The translations under genes and the position numbers were made by a program. Below, one piece after another: positions 1-10,420 of a stretch of DNA of 64,000 nt. Where the stretch lies: positions 65,001 to 129,000 of the forward strand of contig CAJNDS010002356.1 of assembly GCA_905221605.1 (NCBI GenBank). Direction: 5' to 3'. Source of the stretch: Symbiodinium natans. Taxonomy: Eukaryota > Sar > Dinophyceae > Suessiales > Symbiodiniaceae. How positions within the stretch are numbered: position 1 is the stretch's first letter; every line of letters begins with the position of its first letter. The notes beneath the pieces are model-generated. The model was given only the letters and a program-made list of their open reading frames with translations. It was not told the origin of the DNA and did no database searches.

Positions 1-120
1 CATCTGTGTCTCTGTCTGGTCTTTGTCTGTGGTCTGTGTCTGTGTCTGTGTCTGTGTGGTGTGTGTGAGTGTGCGGTGTTGTGTGTGTGTGTGTGTGTGT
101 GTGTGTTTGTTTGTGCTCGC
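1..120. repeat. GT-rich simple repeat (TCTGTG then GT)
   Basis: The window opens in degenerate TCTGTG/GT units, ending in an uninterrupted GT run at about 81-104. It is low-complexity DNA with no open frame of interest; the repeat may extend beyond the left edge. Confidence 0.85.
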
Positions 121-190
121 CTCTCGTGCCGATTTGACATACTTCGGCTGTACCCTCAAGCTCGGAAAAGCTGTTCGCTGCAGTGCCTAG

Positions 191-530
191 TTAGTCAGGT
201 GAGTCCTCTGCCGCTGATGCCACATCCATCTCTTTAAAGAATCTAAACGCGAAGCCATCCTCGGTGCGCGAGAAAGGATCCGAGAGAGCGACGTCTTGCC
301 ACTCTTGGGTAATCAAAAAGCACAATTTTTCAGGGGTTTCGGGTTTCGGGTCCAAGGTCAGAAAGCAACAATGCCGACTCCTTGACCTGCCAAGCGTCGA
401 TGGCGAGTTCCAAGCCCATGCACACGTGCATCTGAGCGTAGGCCAGAATGGCAAAGCGCAGGGCAAACAGCCCCGCCACAGCCTCCCAAGAGCTTCTCTT
501 GACGCTCCCGACTACCTGTACCATTTTTGA
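191..530 (-). CDS. possible 3'-terminal exons of a membrane protein
   Basis: Read on the minus strand, a hydrophobic segment (RSSWEAVAGLFALRFAILAY, about 485-425) is followed in another frame by an acidic tail ending in AAEDSPD and a TGA at 191-193. A GT donor after DAWQ and an AG at CCAAGAG would join the two frames in phase 0, but the intron would be only about 60 nt and is unproven. Together with hydrophobic minus-strand segments near 1.0, 1.5 and 1.7 kb it could be the end of a multi-pass membrane protein. No family is recognised. Confidence 0.3.
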
Positions 531-892
531 TCCTTTCTGCATCCTGCGTTGCCTGTTCCATATACCCCAACCGGCGCATCCCATCACTTTGTCGTAGAAA
601 CTAAGGCTGCTAGAAAGCGAACACCGCAAGAGACCGCCGAAGCGCCTCCAGGAAGAGGCACCTTAGAGGAGGGCACTGGCAGCCAAATGGATGTCTACCG
701 TTTAGGGATGTTTAGGGGATTTAGGGGTTTAGGGTTTAGGGTGCACGGAGGCCCCAATTAATGCACAGGCTTTGCTCCCTGCAAAGTTCCTCGGCTGGAT
801 CAGAAGAGCTGCGAGCTGACCGGGGCATCGCCAAGATCATAGGTGTGCCAGGTGCCAGCCATCCAAATGTAAATCCTGCACGTGGCAGCTCA

Positions 893-1042
893 ACGAACGA
901 CGGTGCATAAAGAGATGAACACAACCACGCCAAGACGTGCAACGTTCGTTAGGGCATCAGCGCTGCCAATGCTGGCAAGTGTCAGTCTTACAGCTGCACT
1001 GACTGCGAAAACGAGCGCCACTTCAACTAAGCGTGAACGAGA
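893..1042 (-). CDS. possible exon with two hydrophobic helices
   Basis: The minus-strand frame EVALVFAVSAAVRLTLA...RLGVVVFISLCTVV follows an AG (CGCTTAG at about 1043) and ends before a stop at 890. Two helix-length hydrophobic stretches are separated by a short polar loop, as in a membrane protein. The opposite strand is also open over this stretch, so the call rests on composition and on the neighbouring minus-strand segments. Confidence 0.33.
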
Positions 1043-1659
1043 CTCTCTGCCTGGCATCTTGCTTGCACCGACAGAATACGAAGGATGGCATGAGAGCAAG
1101 ATAAGGCAAAGCATGACTCATGCTCAACTCAGGCTGGAGTTGCGCCACTCTGGGAGGAAATCGGCATTGAACGCATACGTGTCCAATGACCTCTCTCGAG
1201 GCCCCAGCACGGAGTGGATTCCACAAAGCCTGAACTCAACGGCAAAACGCGGGCAATCCCTGTAAAAGTGCATCCTGTATCCAGCTCGAAATAGCTTCCC
1301 TCTTCGCCCTCTTCACTCTGCGACTTCCGCCGCTTGATGCAAGTGACTCGAAAAAACCGATTTCTCTCAGAAAGCTCTCAAAGCATATGCTGCTGAGGAG
1401 TGGCCGCAGATTGCACGTTGCTAGGACAACGCCAACTGCAAGGCAGCTGCCGGATATCCAAACAAACCTTCGTCGCATTTGGGTCTCTTTTTTTTGGGAA
1501 TCGGTCCCCGTTGGGAGTCCTTCGGCATTAACATAGATCAATTCCCGCACAATTGACGCAAGCCGCGGCTTGCTACTGGGTTCTTCTGCCCATGCTATGC
1601 ACTTTTCGGCTTATGGGTGTTCTCACAAGCAACTCACTTTCCGAAACCTTGGTCATTAC

Positions 1660-2200
1660 TTAGTCCCCTTCAAGAATGCCTCCTGCGACTGATGGTACTT
1701 CAGTGGGAACATAAGTGGCCTGGCCGTTTGACATCCTTCCAGACCCGGAAATGAGAATCCAACTGTTGCTGGCATGACGCGGGTCTGCGTCAATCTCTAA
1801 AGCCACATGAACCAGCGGAATAAGCGCAGCAGCTGGGAGAAACATGTTGGCAACCGCCAAAGCCCCCCAGGCTCTACCTGACTCCAGATGCAACAGCGAG
1901 TTGAGCATGCGCAGCATGCGGGTAGTCAGGGTTGGTGCAAGGTGCAAGGGCATGGAGCCAATGCGTTTGGGCGTTTGGGGGCTGTCTTTGGCTCTCATGG
2001 TAAGGGGCCTTTCATTGTGTTCGTCCAGCCCATTAGGATGTGTGTAGAGCATGGTCTGGACTCTCGACCTGACTTCAGCTGAGGTGCTGCTCCCGACATC
2101 CACAAGTCCGAGCGTCGCAAGCAGGAACCGGCCGATGCAGGACATGGCAGAAGGGACATCGTCATCATTCAGCCTGGTCTTGGTGCTCTGAGGGCTTTTG
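1660..2200 (-). CDS. possible exon(s), unknown protein with a hydrophobic segment
   Basis: A continuous minus-strand frame of about 180 codons ends at TAG/TAA near 1660. It is polar and Ser/Thr-rich in its first part, then has a hydrophobic stretch (ALAVANMFLPAAALIPLVHV, about 1853-1794) followed by EIDADPRHAS. A GC-type AG boundary (GACCAG at about 2186) could start the exon. No domain is recognised. The length of the open frame and the agreement in strand with exon 2290-2424 are the main support. Confidence 0.42.
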
Positions 2201-2289
2201 ATGTTGTGCACTCCTTGGTATCAGGATCACTTTGACAGTCTGAGCAACAGTCATGACTGCCGTCTGTCAGTCTGGCCCATGCAAGGTAC

Positions 2290-2424
2290 CTGAGTTGGTC
2301 TCGTCGATGCTGGCGCGCACCACGACAGCATCACAGTTGTACCGCAGATCGTCCAGTGAAAGCTTGCGGCACTTCTTCATGATTTCCCGTTTCTCATCCT
2401 TTGCATGTGCAGCACTTCTCCAGA
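2290..2424 (-). CDS. probable internal exon, basic/acidic helix
   Basis: Minus-strand exon of 135 nt. It begins after a CTACAG acceptor (2425-2430) and ends at CTCAG|GTACC (donor 2289-2288). It reads WRSAAHAKDEKREIMKKC then LSLDDLRYNCDAVVVRASID, a charged helix-like sequence with well-balanced codon composition. The ends are phase 1 at both sides. It belongs to the same possible transcription unit as 1660-2200 and 2890-3215. No family is recognised. Confidence 0.5.
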
Positions 2425-2889
2425 CTGTAGGTGGCAGGGTGGCAGCACAACTTCAGCCCAATTGTAGCAAGCAGCTCCAGTCAGTTGCCCATTCACTTGC
2501 TTCTGCAAAGTCACCTGGGCCGAGAGAAGTACTCTGCTTCTGAAGCGTCCCGGAACCAAACTCGGGCTGCAAAAACAACCCTTCACGACATTGACATCTT
2601 AAGGCAGCCAGAGGTGACAACGTGCATGACGATCGAGGGCATGGCATGCCGCGATATGCCGAGCCGCTGAGCGCAGCCTTGTTACTTTGTCCGACTTGGA
2701 CCTCTTGGTTCCAGCATCAGCCATGTCATGGGCCTCCTCCTACAAAGGGGCCAAGAAAGCATCGTAGGGCGCCAGCTGGGAGGTTTCCGAGAATCACGGT
2801 ACCGTTGTTGGAAGGTCCTAGATTGCGGAGTATACAATCCATGATAAAATAACAGGGTTTCTTGGGGCGGAGGGGAGGGATCCTACTTT

Positions 2890-3215
2890 GGGAAGAAGCC
2901 CACTTGCATTCTTCGAGCCCACTTGCGTTCTTCGAGCCAGGTCTGCTTCTGGCCCCCTCGTTGGCACAGCTCTGAATCTCTGAACCCAGACTGCCCAGGC
3001 CTCCACGTTCTCGTCCTTCTTGATGACGGCTTTTCGAAACTTTCGCTGGAGGTGCTGAGCCGTCCTTTGTTCCAACTCGTCCATCTTGCCGCGGATGCTG
3101 CGATCACACAGTGGCTCCTTGGAACACAGGCTATGGCAGCTATGGCATAGCTGCAGTCGAGAGGAAGCTCGTGCGAGGAGTGTGGCTTCAAGGTCTAAGG
3201 CGTCACTGAGACAAT
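2890..3215 (-). CDS. possible exon, Cys/His cluster then charged helix
   Basis: Minus-strand open frame beginning after a CTCAG acceptor near 3216. It carries a Cys/His cluster (LCHSCHSLC) and then a charged helix MDELEQRTAQHLQRKFRKAV (3084-3025) and VEAWAVWVQRFR. The frame is also open upstream of an in-frame TAG at about 3222 (SKRHRARIFAAAVGCQNEAC), which may be a preceding exon, the TAG then lying in the intron end. The antisense frame is also open. Confidence 0.42.
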
Positions 3216-5191
3216 TCCTGTCCTACGTTGCTGAAGATTGAAGCCTTTGACATGCTTCATTTTGGCATCCTACAGCAGCTGCAAAGATCCTAGCCCTATG
3301 TCTCTTGCTGTTCGCCTCCACAAGCTTGCCAAGATTCGTCGCAGCTTTCGATGGAGACAGACTTGGAGTGGAGCTGATGCCCCAAGTTCAAGTCGGAGCT
3401 GACTCTGCGTTTCTCGGTCGAGACACGAGGCCTCTGTCGCGGCCTCGGCAGAAATTTCCATGGGGGTGTTGGACCCTCCTTGGACCATGCACCGTCTTGC
3501 CAGCCCAGTTTAATATGTTTAATGCCAGAGCACGGACGCAGCTGGAATGCGGGGACTCCTTCTTTCCTCTCCGAAGGTTGTGCAGAGCTCGCAGGGCTAC
3601 TTCCTCGGTGGGAAACCCTGTGCGTATCCTTGCCTTGCTTGTCATCGGCCATGCCTATATGCTCCCTCCCGCGATACCCTGCCTACAGAAGAACTGACCA
3701 TCTTGCGCAAAAAAACAGTCCAAACAATGATTTCGACTTTTGAACCCTGAAGGCAACGAATCGCAGCGAAGGTGCGCACATGGGTGACCAAACCCGGAAT
3801 CTCAGCGCCTTCTTCATCACCTTCCTGCAAAGAGTCCAGCGATCCAACCGTGGAATCTTTCCTGACAGCAATGGAACTTGAAGCTGTACCTTCGGCATGC
3901 CCCTAGCAAGGTTGCTGTGGCAGCTGACTGTTGGAAACGTGCGTTCGGCTATGCTGGACAGCGTGGAGCAGCGGTTGGTAGCCTGATCGGCCCTCCACCT
4001 TATCATCAACTTCGCCTACGCCCCTGAGATTGAGAAGGGGCGCAGCTTAACCTTCAGTTCCCCGCAGACGTGTTCTCTGCCCGAATCGCCCTGTGCAGCT
4101 CAGCCTCAGGCCTGCATCAACGATGACAATTTTCGGAGGAAGCTGCCAAGTGAAGCTTGATAAGCTCGTATGTCATTCTCTGTTGCATGTCGTTCCTGTC
4201 TTGTTTCGTCTGCGGCATGAAGAAGTGACTGGAAAGTCCAGGCCTATTGTCGTTCTATGTGTTTCTCGGATCTGCTTGGCTTTCTTCCAGATACATGGCA
4301 GGACTTCGTGCATCGTAGACTGATTTTCTCAGCTGAGAAGCGTGCCACTCACGTCTTGATGTGTGACAAGGACGTTTGCGGCTACCATGCACTTTAACAC
4401 GCACATTTTAAGCTGTAGTTTCGGCTGCGGCACCAGGCGAGGACCGGGATTGGAGGCAAGCTGAGATTAACTCTTGGGTATCAATTGTGGCCGGGGCTCC
4501 CTTGAAATGTGGCGTGGAGTTTTTGTGCTTTTCCGATGAGTATCTGAAAATGGAGAGGGGTATTGCGCCAAAACGAGAAGGCGAACATAATAAGCATGGG
4601 TAAACAGGGACAGCTCGTTCGCGAGAATTCGGGTCCTTGTAATGGCGCCCTGAATTCTCGCAGAAGTCACCACGGCGGGGATGGAGCTGGGAACCAGTTT
4701 AGCGTCTCGACACGCGAGCTGCTGTCAGCAAGCCTAGCTACGTGTGTTGTCAGAGCCTTCACTGCCCGCCATCGAGCGAGCACCTGCTTTGATCACAAGT
4801 CCATAACTGCTCCGAACTCAGCCGAGCTGCTGCGGAAGATCGTCGCCAGTGACAGGTTTGCGAGGGTTTCGAGGCTCCTGTGTCTGTGCGTTCGTGCTGC
4901 AAGACCGGACTCTGAGGCAAGCACCTACGATCCAGCACGCCTTGCGCTGCTTCTTGTGCCCCCGCGTGGTGGCCATCAGCTGCCAAACCTCCTCAGAAAT
5001 AACGTGCAGGGATGTCAGATTGCTGACACTCAGGCCCAGGCCTCCATCTGCGCGCGCTGCGCACGGATGCTTCCTTCCATGCTGGACATGGTCTTCAGCA
5101 GCAGATCCACCCGCGGGCCTGGAACGAGCGAACAGCTTCCGATTTGTCAAAACATCCCGAGACTGCAAGGCAGCGGAAGCTGAAAGAACAA

Positions 5192-5461
5192 TCACTCCCA
5201 GCCACAGAGGCCCAGCAGTCTGCGCAGGTCATCCTTGATGTCCACCAAGACGCCGGACTCTGCCAGTCCTGGGCTCCAAAAAATGCAGAAATCAAAGAGC
5301 ACCAAAAGAGCACTAAGCACATCGAAGTACTGCGCCTTTAGTGTATGAGCTATGTATAAGCTGCACCTGCCCTCAGTCTTCATGAAGCCCAGGGCTCGCT
5401 CTACGTTGGAGTCCACGGTCAAAGACGCGGGCACTGAGCCAGACGGGTCTGGAGAGTCCAT
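5192..5461 (-). CDS. possible first exon with one hydrophobic helix
   Basis: A minus-strand frame starts at ATG 5461 (MDSPDPSGSVPASLTVDS...) and runs 89 codons to a TGA at 5192. It contains YFDVLSALLVLFDFCIFW, a transmembrane-length hydrophobic stretch, followed by a polar tail LVDIKDDLRRLLGLCGW. A GT in the last codons (CTGGGA|GTGATT) could be a donor. It could be the start of the unit that continues towards 3.2 kb, but no linking exon is secure. Confidence 0.4.
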   Translation of the reverse strand: MDSPDPSGSVPASLTVDSNVERALGFMKTEGRCSLYIAHTLKAQYFDVLSALLVLFDFCIFWSPGLAESGVLVDIKDDLRRLLGLCGWE

Positions 5462-5871
5462 TTTTAAATTTGGCGTCTCGTGACGTCGTGAGGGTAAGGG
5501 AAAGGATGCGCACTGTCAGGGCAATGGCAATGAAGGGTAGATGTGGGGTCCCTGCTTGGCGACGCAACGCTTAAGCCCTAATTGAAACAGACACCATATG
5601 CAATGTTTAGTGAAGTGGACCGCTCCCCCCACCCACCCACCAATTCAGCATTGCAGATCCCTTGAGCAGTAAGATCTGCAGACATCCGGCTGCAGCAGGT
5701 ACTCAATACTGCTCAGTTGTAGCTCACTGGTATCAGAAACATGCTCATGCGAGGCCCGACCCAGCCAGACTCAGACGATGGCTCCCTTGCGCATCGCATT
5801 TCGCAGGGCGCGCCTCCTTCCTCTTGAAGAGCGGGCTGACATGACAAGGTAAGTGTCCAAGAGCCTGAGGG

Positions 5872-5965
5872 CAGCCAGCGCAGGACTTGAACCATTGACC
5901 CTCGCGCATGGTGCACAGGAGTCTGGGACCTTGGTGCCGCGTCCGGTTCGCTGAGCCAGGTGGGC
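5872..5965 (-). repeat. tRNA-like / tRNA-derived SINE candidate
   Basis: On the minus strand an A-box-like TGGCTCAGCGAACC (5958-5945) lies about 60 nt upstream of a B-box-like GGTTCAAGTCC (5893-5883), the spacing and order of a pol III internal promoter as in a long-variable-arm (Ser/Leu-like) tRNA. Acceptor and T stems do not pair well, so a working tRNA is unlikely; a tRNA-derived short interspersed element or pseudogene fits better. Two other B-box-like sequences of the same kind are at 32117-32127 and 37696-37707. Confidence 0.42.
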
Positions 5966-6228
5966 GTGCACCTCAGCTGCATGCACTTAAGTGCATGTTC
6001 CTGATGTTTTCCTAACTTTGCGGAAGTGCAAGCTCTAACATTCAATGATGCAGGCCTCTGCGGCCGGAGACTACCAGTCTACCATTGGTTGGCCCTCTTA
6101 GCCTGCCCCTCCACGTGAATACGTTGAGGATATAACGATGCTTTCCAGCATGTTGCCCTTTTGCTCAACAAACAACAAACCGAGAATGGCTTGAATAGCG
6201 AAGATCGAAATTACGTGACGGCTATTGT

Positions 6229-6272
6229 TATAGAACTTGTCAAGCTAAACTCTGGGCTAAACAAGTTCTATA
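6229..6272. repeat. perfect 12-bp inverted repeat
   Basis: TATAGAACTTGT (6229-6240) and ACAAGTTCTATA (6261-6272) are exact reverse complements separated by 20 nt. A second shorter pair, ACACAAG (about 6272-6278) and CTTGTGT (about 6324-6330), overlaps it. Could be a small foldback element. Confidence 0.8.
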
Positions 6273-7419
6273 CACAAGTGCTTGCGACAAATTCGTGGCT
6301 CAACAACACTTTGACAAGCAGCCTTGTGTTTCGAGTCGCGTCTGGCCTCATTGTGGCGAGCACATTGAGCAGCTACATGTCGTAGTATGGCCGGCTGGCC
6401 TCAGATGCACTCATTGCCAAAGCCTGCACCCAGCTAAACTACCGCAGCTTATGGCATTATTGGCCCCGTAAAATATCTCAGGGTATCTCAGCAATAATCC
6501 CAAAACCACACCAAATACTTAACGTTCTCAAGGGCGGTCCTTCGTCCAACACGGCTTGCTCTGTAAAGGCCATCTCCCTCGGACTGGGCCTCCGGGCAGC
6601 ATTTAGCGCCACCTGACGACGTGAAGATGCAAAGCTACAACCCAAGATCCATGCTAACCTACATGATAAATTGTGCCGAGTCAGCGAGCTCTAACTTTAC
6701 TTGGTGTCAGAGATCCATGATATTCCTTCAATGTTCCTTCAATTGGTCTGAAGATTCAGCTACTGAATAGAACCTTCGAGGGGACCCAGCTGCTCACCAG
6801 ATTCACCCGAGGGAGGCTAGACATGTTGCTCACCTCACCCGATTCCCTTGTTTCCAAGCTGAGTAGAGGAGGCCCTTACACCCCTGGGCCGAGTGAGTGC
6901 AGCAAGCATGACTTGACGAAGCCGGTCTTCACAACTTCAGGACCTGCAGTCCTATATTTGTGGGATGCTGAAGCTTGCCATCGCAAGAGTCAGACTGCCA
7001 CTACTACGATTCGATGCGTCATTGCTGCTTGGGCTAGCTGAGGGAAGCTTGACAAACCACTTGAGAGCCACGGGCTGGGACGAAAGCTCTAGTAGGCATA
7101 GGACTGGGGACACGGAGCTTACAGGAAAAGAGAGGCCCTGACATGTTGCAGCATACCCAGCGCAGTGATTCCAGTAGCTCTCTCTCTCTTGTCGCACACG
7201 ACACGAGACGGCCAGCATCAGCAGCATCAGGCACCACACCCAGGCCACCATCAGCAGCATCAGGGGGGCCCCGCTTCTCCTTCGAACGTCTCAGAAAAAC
7301 ACTTACCAAAGAAACCCAAATCTAGCCCAAAACAGGCCCCCTTGGCAACGATGGTTTTGCACCAGACCGGGGATAGCCGAACAAACCCACCAAAATGCCC
7401 CCACCCCGCACCCCCCCCC

Positions 7420-7639
7420 CGATAACCCCAGGCTCACTTGGTGAGGTATTGAACGAAGCTCCCACAGGGGGAGCTTTCGTGATTTCAAGAACCCATGCAT
7501 GCATTAAGAATAAGCACAAGTAGACGAGACATGCCCTTCCCGTGCGCACCAAAACGAGCGTGCCCAAGAGCAGCATGAGGCCCGTCATGGCCAGCGCAAC
7601 CAGTTGGTGGGTCCTCAGCACAGGCACGAGGAAGTTCAT
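7420..7639 (-). CDS. possible exon with two hydrophobic helices
   Basis: Minus-strand frame from an ATG at 7639: MNFLVPVLRTHQLVALAMTG, LMLLLGTLVLV, then LVYLCLFLMHAWVLEITK. Two helix-length stretches with a short basic loop (RTGR) suggest a membrane segment. It starts 12 nt after the TGA ending the Lys-rich frame 7651-8265, so it is either the next exon in a different frame or a separate start. Its 3' boundary is unknown. Confidence 0.42.
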
Positions 7640-7650
7640 CTTGCATCATT

Positions 7651-8265
7651 TCAAGGTACACGTACTCTTTGAGCTGTTTCTGACGACAAAGATAGAAGAG
7701 CCCCCCCGAAAGGGTCCCTTCTCTCCTTCTTCTGCTTCTTCTTCTGCGCACTTAGGGCCCCTTCCGAAGGAGGAACCGGCCGCGACGGCACTGCCCTTGT
7801 TCGTGGCTTGAATTTGTGCTTTGTCTGCCGTTCCTGTTCCGGTAGCTGTCGGGAAACATGAAGCTTCATCGCAGCAGTCAGGCTGCCGGCCTGGCATGCA
7901 CTGGCTTCCTCCGAGGGCGCAACGGCCTTCATTGCTTCGCACGGGACGACATCCTCTTCTTGCACTTGCCATACACCCGGTATGTTGTCAACATACTTGC
8001 GGTCTCTTTCCAGCTTCATATATGTGCCTTCGTCGTCCAAGCCTTCATCGGCGACGGTGATGAACCCCTCCCAGAGTGGTAGAATAGAAAAGACGTTGCT
8101 CTTCAGCTTGTGGGCTCCAGAACTCTGGTGTGGATATTTGTTCCAATCTGACTTCTTCTTCTTCTCCTCTTTATTCTTCTCTTTCTTCTTCTTCTGTTGT
8201 AGCGGCTTGAACAAACCCGAAATTCCCCGGCCGTCTCGGCCACCTCTCCCTGTCACTCTGGACAT
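7651..8265 (-). CDS. possible Lys-rich hypothetical protein, partial
   Basis: A 204-codon minus-strand frame from ATG 8265 to TGA 7651-7653. It has a Gly/Arg-rich start (MSRVTGRGGRDGRGISGLF), a lysine-rich run (about residues 28-43), then a mixed acidic region with WEGFITVADEGLDDEG and WQVQEEDVVPCEAM, and a second Lys/Arg-rich stretch. No domain is recognised. The frame stays open upstream through a poly-C tract, so the true first exon is uncertain. Confidence 0.45.
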   Translation of the reverse strand: MSRVTGRGGRDGRGISGLFKPLQQKKKKEKNKEEKKKKSDWNKYPHQSSGAHKLKSNVFSILPLWEGFITVADEGLDDEGTYMKLERDRKYVDNIPGVWQVQEEDVVPCEAMKAVAPSEEASACQAGSLTAAMKLHVSRQLPEQERQTKHKFKPRTRAVPSRPVPPSEGALSAQKKKQKKERRDPFGGALLSLSSETAQRVRVP

Positions 8266-8475
8266 GCGAACGCCGAGCGAGACACTGCACTTGAGATCGG
8301 GGCCACGGGGGCTATAGACAAGCGTTTTCGTCGTGCGTAAGAGCGCAGCCATCCGGCAACCATGAACAACCAGACTCCGCTTTGCAAGGTTGCAAATCCA
8401 ATATGCAACTCTTTTTCGTTTCTCCTGTTCTCCTGCTTGCTGCAAGGTTCTGCAGGTGTACCCGACTCTCGGGGT

Positions 8476-8519
<44 letters not shown>
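8476..8519. repeat. 44-nt poly-G run
   Basis: After GGGGT there is an uninterrupted run of 44 G residues. It makes artificial poly-Gly/poly-Pro frames on both strands. Its exact length is unlikely to be reliable in an assembly. Confidence 0.95.
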
Positions 8520-8520
<1 letters not shown>

Positions 8521-8858
8521 GACCAGATAAGACCGTCCCAATCCCATATGTAGCCTGATCCGCAACCCACCAAGAGAGATGTAAACCACAACGACGCACC
8601 AAGGAGCTAGCTTTCGTTAAACGGCTCTACAGGGCTTAAGACGATATCCACGATACGACAGCCACAGCCAGACAGCTGTCGAACTCTGCAGCACCCACAA
8701 AAAGCTTGCAACAGCTTTCCTCAAATTGCGCTTCCCGATGTTGCAGTGGGATCCGGCGGACTTAGGGGGCGGCTCCCATGGCTCCAGCGACACGCACATC
8801 ACCTTCAATCGAACGAGGCAGAGAAAGAAGCGGACAAAATATCACACCATCGTGGAAT

Positions 8859-8975
8859 CCCCAAATGGGGCTTACGATATTAGAAGGGTACCCTCGTGGG
8901 GTCCTTGTTATAAGGGGATCCCGACTATAGGGGGTCGATATGAGGGGTCCCCTTAATATCGTAAAACCCCAAAAT
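8859..8975. repeat. GC-rich foldback element with ACGATATTA core
   Basis: The left arm (8867-8893) contains GGGGCTTACGATATTAG then AAGGGTACCC. The right arm (8944-8970) contains GGGGTCCCCTTAATATCG then TAAAACCCC. They are nearly perfect reverse complements around a GGGGTCC/GGGATCC-rich centre with another TATCG-like motif. No coding capacity. Related single copies occur at 12841-12862, 42048-42075 and 54008-54055. Confidence 0.75.
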
Positions 8976-9563
8976 ACTTAAGACTTTAGCTGGTCCTCCT
9001 GCCTCGATTGACAGGTGCTCGGACTTGAGAAGCATCTGCTCCTCGGCGGACAGGAATGTCCAACTTTAAAAAAAGCGAGAGCCAGGCCCAAGCTACTGTA
9101 CATGGTCTTGCATGTCATGGCCCGTGCTTCCCCTTACTGCCAAGCTTTACAACCACCGCCTCTGAACTTCGTAGAGATACGCAAGAGATCAATCCCCCAA
9201 CCCCGCCGTCACTTTGAACCTCAAATATCACTAGGGCTGAAGACCTACAGGCATGGAACTGCAAGAGCCAGGACACCACAACACCACAAAGCCACAAAAG
9301 CCTGCCAAAGCGCACTCGGAGCTCAGCCCCTCAAGACCGTTACACCCTGAAGCCCCAGCTGAGGCTCCCACCAGCGTGCCCACGTGCCGCTTGCAAATTT
9401 GCTCCGTGCGCCACGTCGGGCCTGGAACTGCAGGGATTCTAGGGTTTTAGGGGGGCTTTAGAAGGGTTTTAGAGTGACTTTGGGGACTACAGCAATGGTC
9501 CAACGACATCTAGAAACGGAAACGCACTAAGGAACGCTTTCAGGCCAGCAAAGCTGCCAACGC

Positions 9564-10168
9564 CTAGAACCTCAAGAGCCGAAATGCATGGCAGCGGCCC
9601 GTTGCAGACGCCAGTGTCACGTTGGCCCACCTGAGAGAAGCTTAAGGCATGTTCTTCAGCCACGCTAGTGGGCACAAACAGACTCTTGGGACCGCATGTC
9701 GGGAAAGCAACTCACATCTCTATAGGGGCAAGCGAGCTGGTGGCTTGGGTCTTCCTTTTCCTGAAGCGCCCCGTCACATGGCGATGCTTCACACTTGCCC
9801 GCTGACAGATGCAGTCCTGGCAAAGACTTGACTTGAGTCATGAATCACTGAAGCACTGCAAAGGCGTCGTAGCACACTCTGCAGCTCTCTGAATGGCTGT
9901 CCTGGCGGGATTTCTCCAGCAACTCCTCAGAGCAAACATCAAACACGCCCAGCTCTATCAACTCCTGCGTGTCAGCTGCGTCCCTGTGACCTCACGCTAT
10001 GGGGCTACCTGGCTACTGGATAGACTGGATATTCGGGAGAGCTTCATCGCGGGCAACCTTGCAGACCGAGCAAAAGCTGCCAAGGCTCGAGAAAGCTCCG
10101 CTTCCGATTAGGTTGCGCAGCTCCGGGGCGGAGGTCGCCCTCAGGCTTTGGATCTTCGAAGTTGCACC
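9564..10168 (-). CDS. four-exon gene end, Cys-rich (RING-like CxxC)
   Basis: Four minus-strand segments join in matching phase: about 10168-10026, 9983-9857, 9816-9716 and 9630-9564 (stop TAG). Introns 9984-10025 (42 nt), 9817-9856 (40 nt) and 9631-9715 (85 nt, donor GTGAGT) all begin GT and end AG. The joined protein reads ...SFCSVCKVARDEALPNIQ, DAADTQELIELGVFDVC, SESCRVCYDAFADCICQR, then a basic tail ending GRCHAFRLLRF. The two CxxC pairs recall a zinc-binding finger such as RING, but the full spacing of a RING is not present. Earlier exons probably lie at 10.9-11.4 kb. An antisense frame at 9893-10111 is also open. Confidence 0.55.
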
Positions 10169-10393
10169 CTTGCAGGTGTGTGCCTCCGGAACACGGAGGG
10201 GGATTGACTGTCGAGTCGGGAAAATGAGTCGAAAAACCGGCACAAGTCAGAAAACGACACAGCAGGAGTCAGAACAAGAAGTGGATGTCCATCTAAAGCC
10301 CCCTATACCCTCCACCCTAAAACCTTAAACCCTTAAACCCTGAATCAACCGATCATGAATTGCTATCTAAGGCCCTTATTATTTTGAGAAACC

Positions 10394-10420
10394 TACATAT
10401 GATTTACCGTATCATATGTA
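10394..10420. repeat. perfect 10-bp palindrome with 7-nt loop
   Basis: TACATATGAT (10394-10403) and ATCATATGTA (10411-10420) are exact reverse complements with the loop TTACCGT. No neighbouring gene start explains it. Confidence 0.85.

Larger units (their letters stand above)
5470..7410. other. no gene supported; tRNA-like element and hairpin inside
   Basis: I see no convincing exon here. It holds the tRNA-like element at 5872-5965 and a perfect inverted repeat at 6229-6272. Short CATCAG-type repeats lie at about 7205-7265 (AGCATCAGCAGCATCAGG repeated). The longest frames look compositionally random. Confidence 0.4.

Noticed and set aside
4759-5090. Possible reverse-transcriptase end (GGLGLSVSNLTSL)
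   Set aside because: Only a loose likeness to LINE-type C-termini; no catalytic YxDD box or endonuclease domain anywhere near.
4563-5183. 206-codon plus-strand frame
   Set aside because: Composition is Arg/Ser/Ala-rich and antisense-like, with minus-strand frames of similar length (e.g. HVISEEVWQLMATTRGHKKQ) over the same bases; no motif on either.
8253-8602. Frames with long proline or glycine runs
   Set aside because: Produced by the 44-nt G run; the sequence on either side is in unrelated frames.
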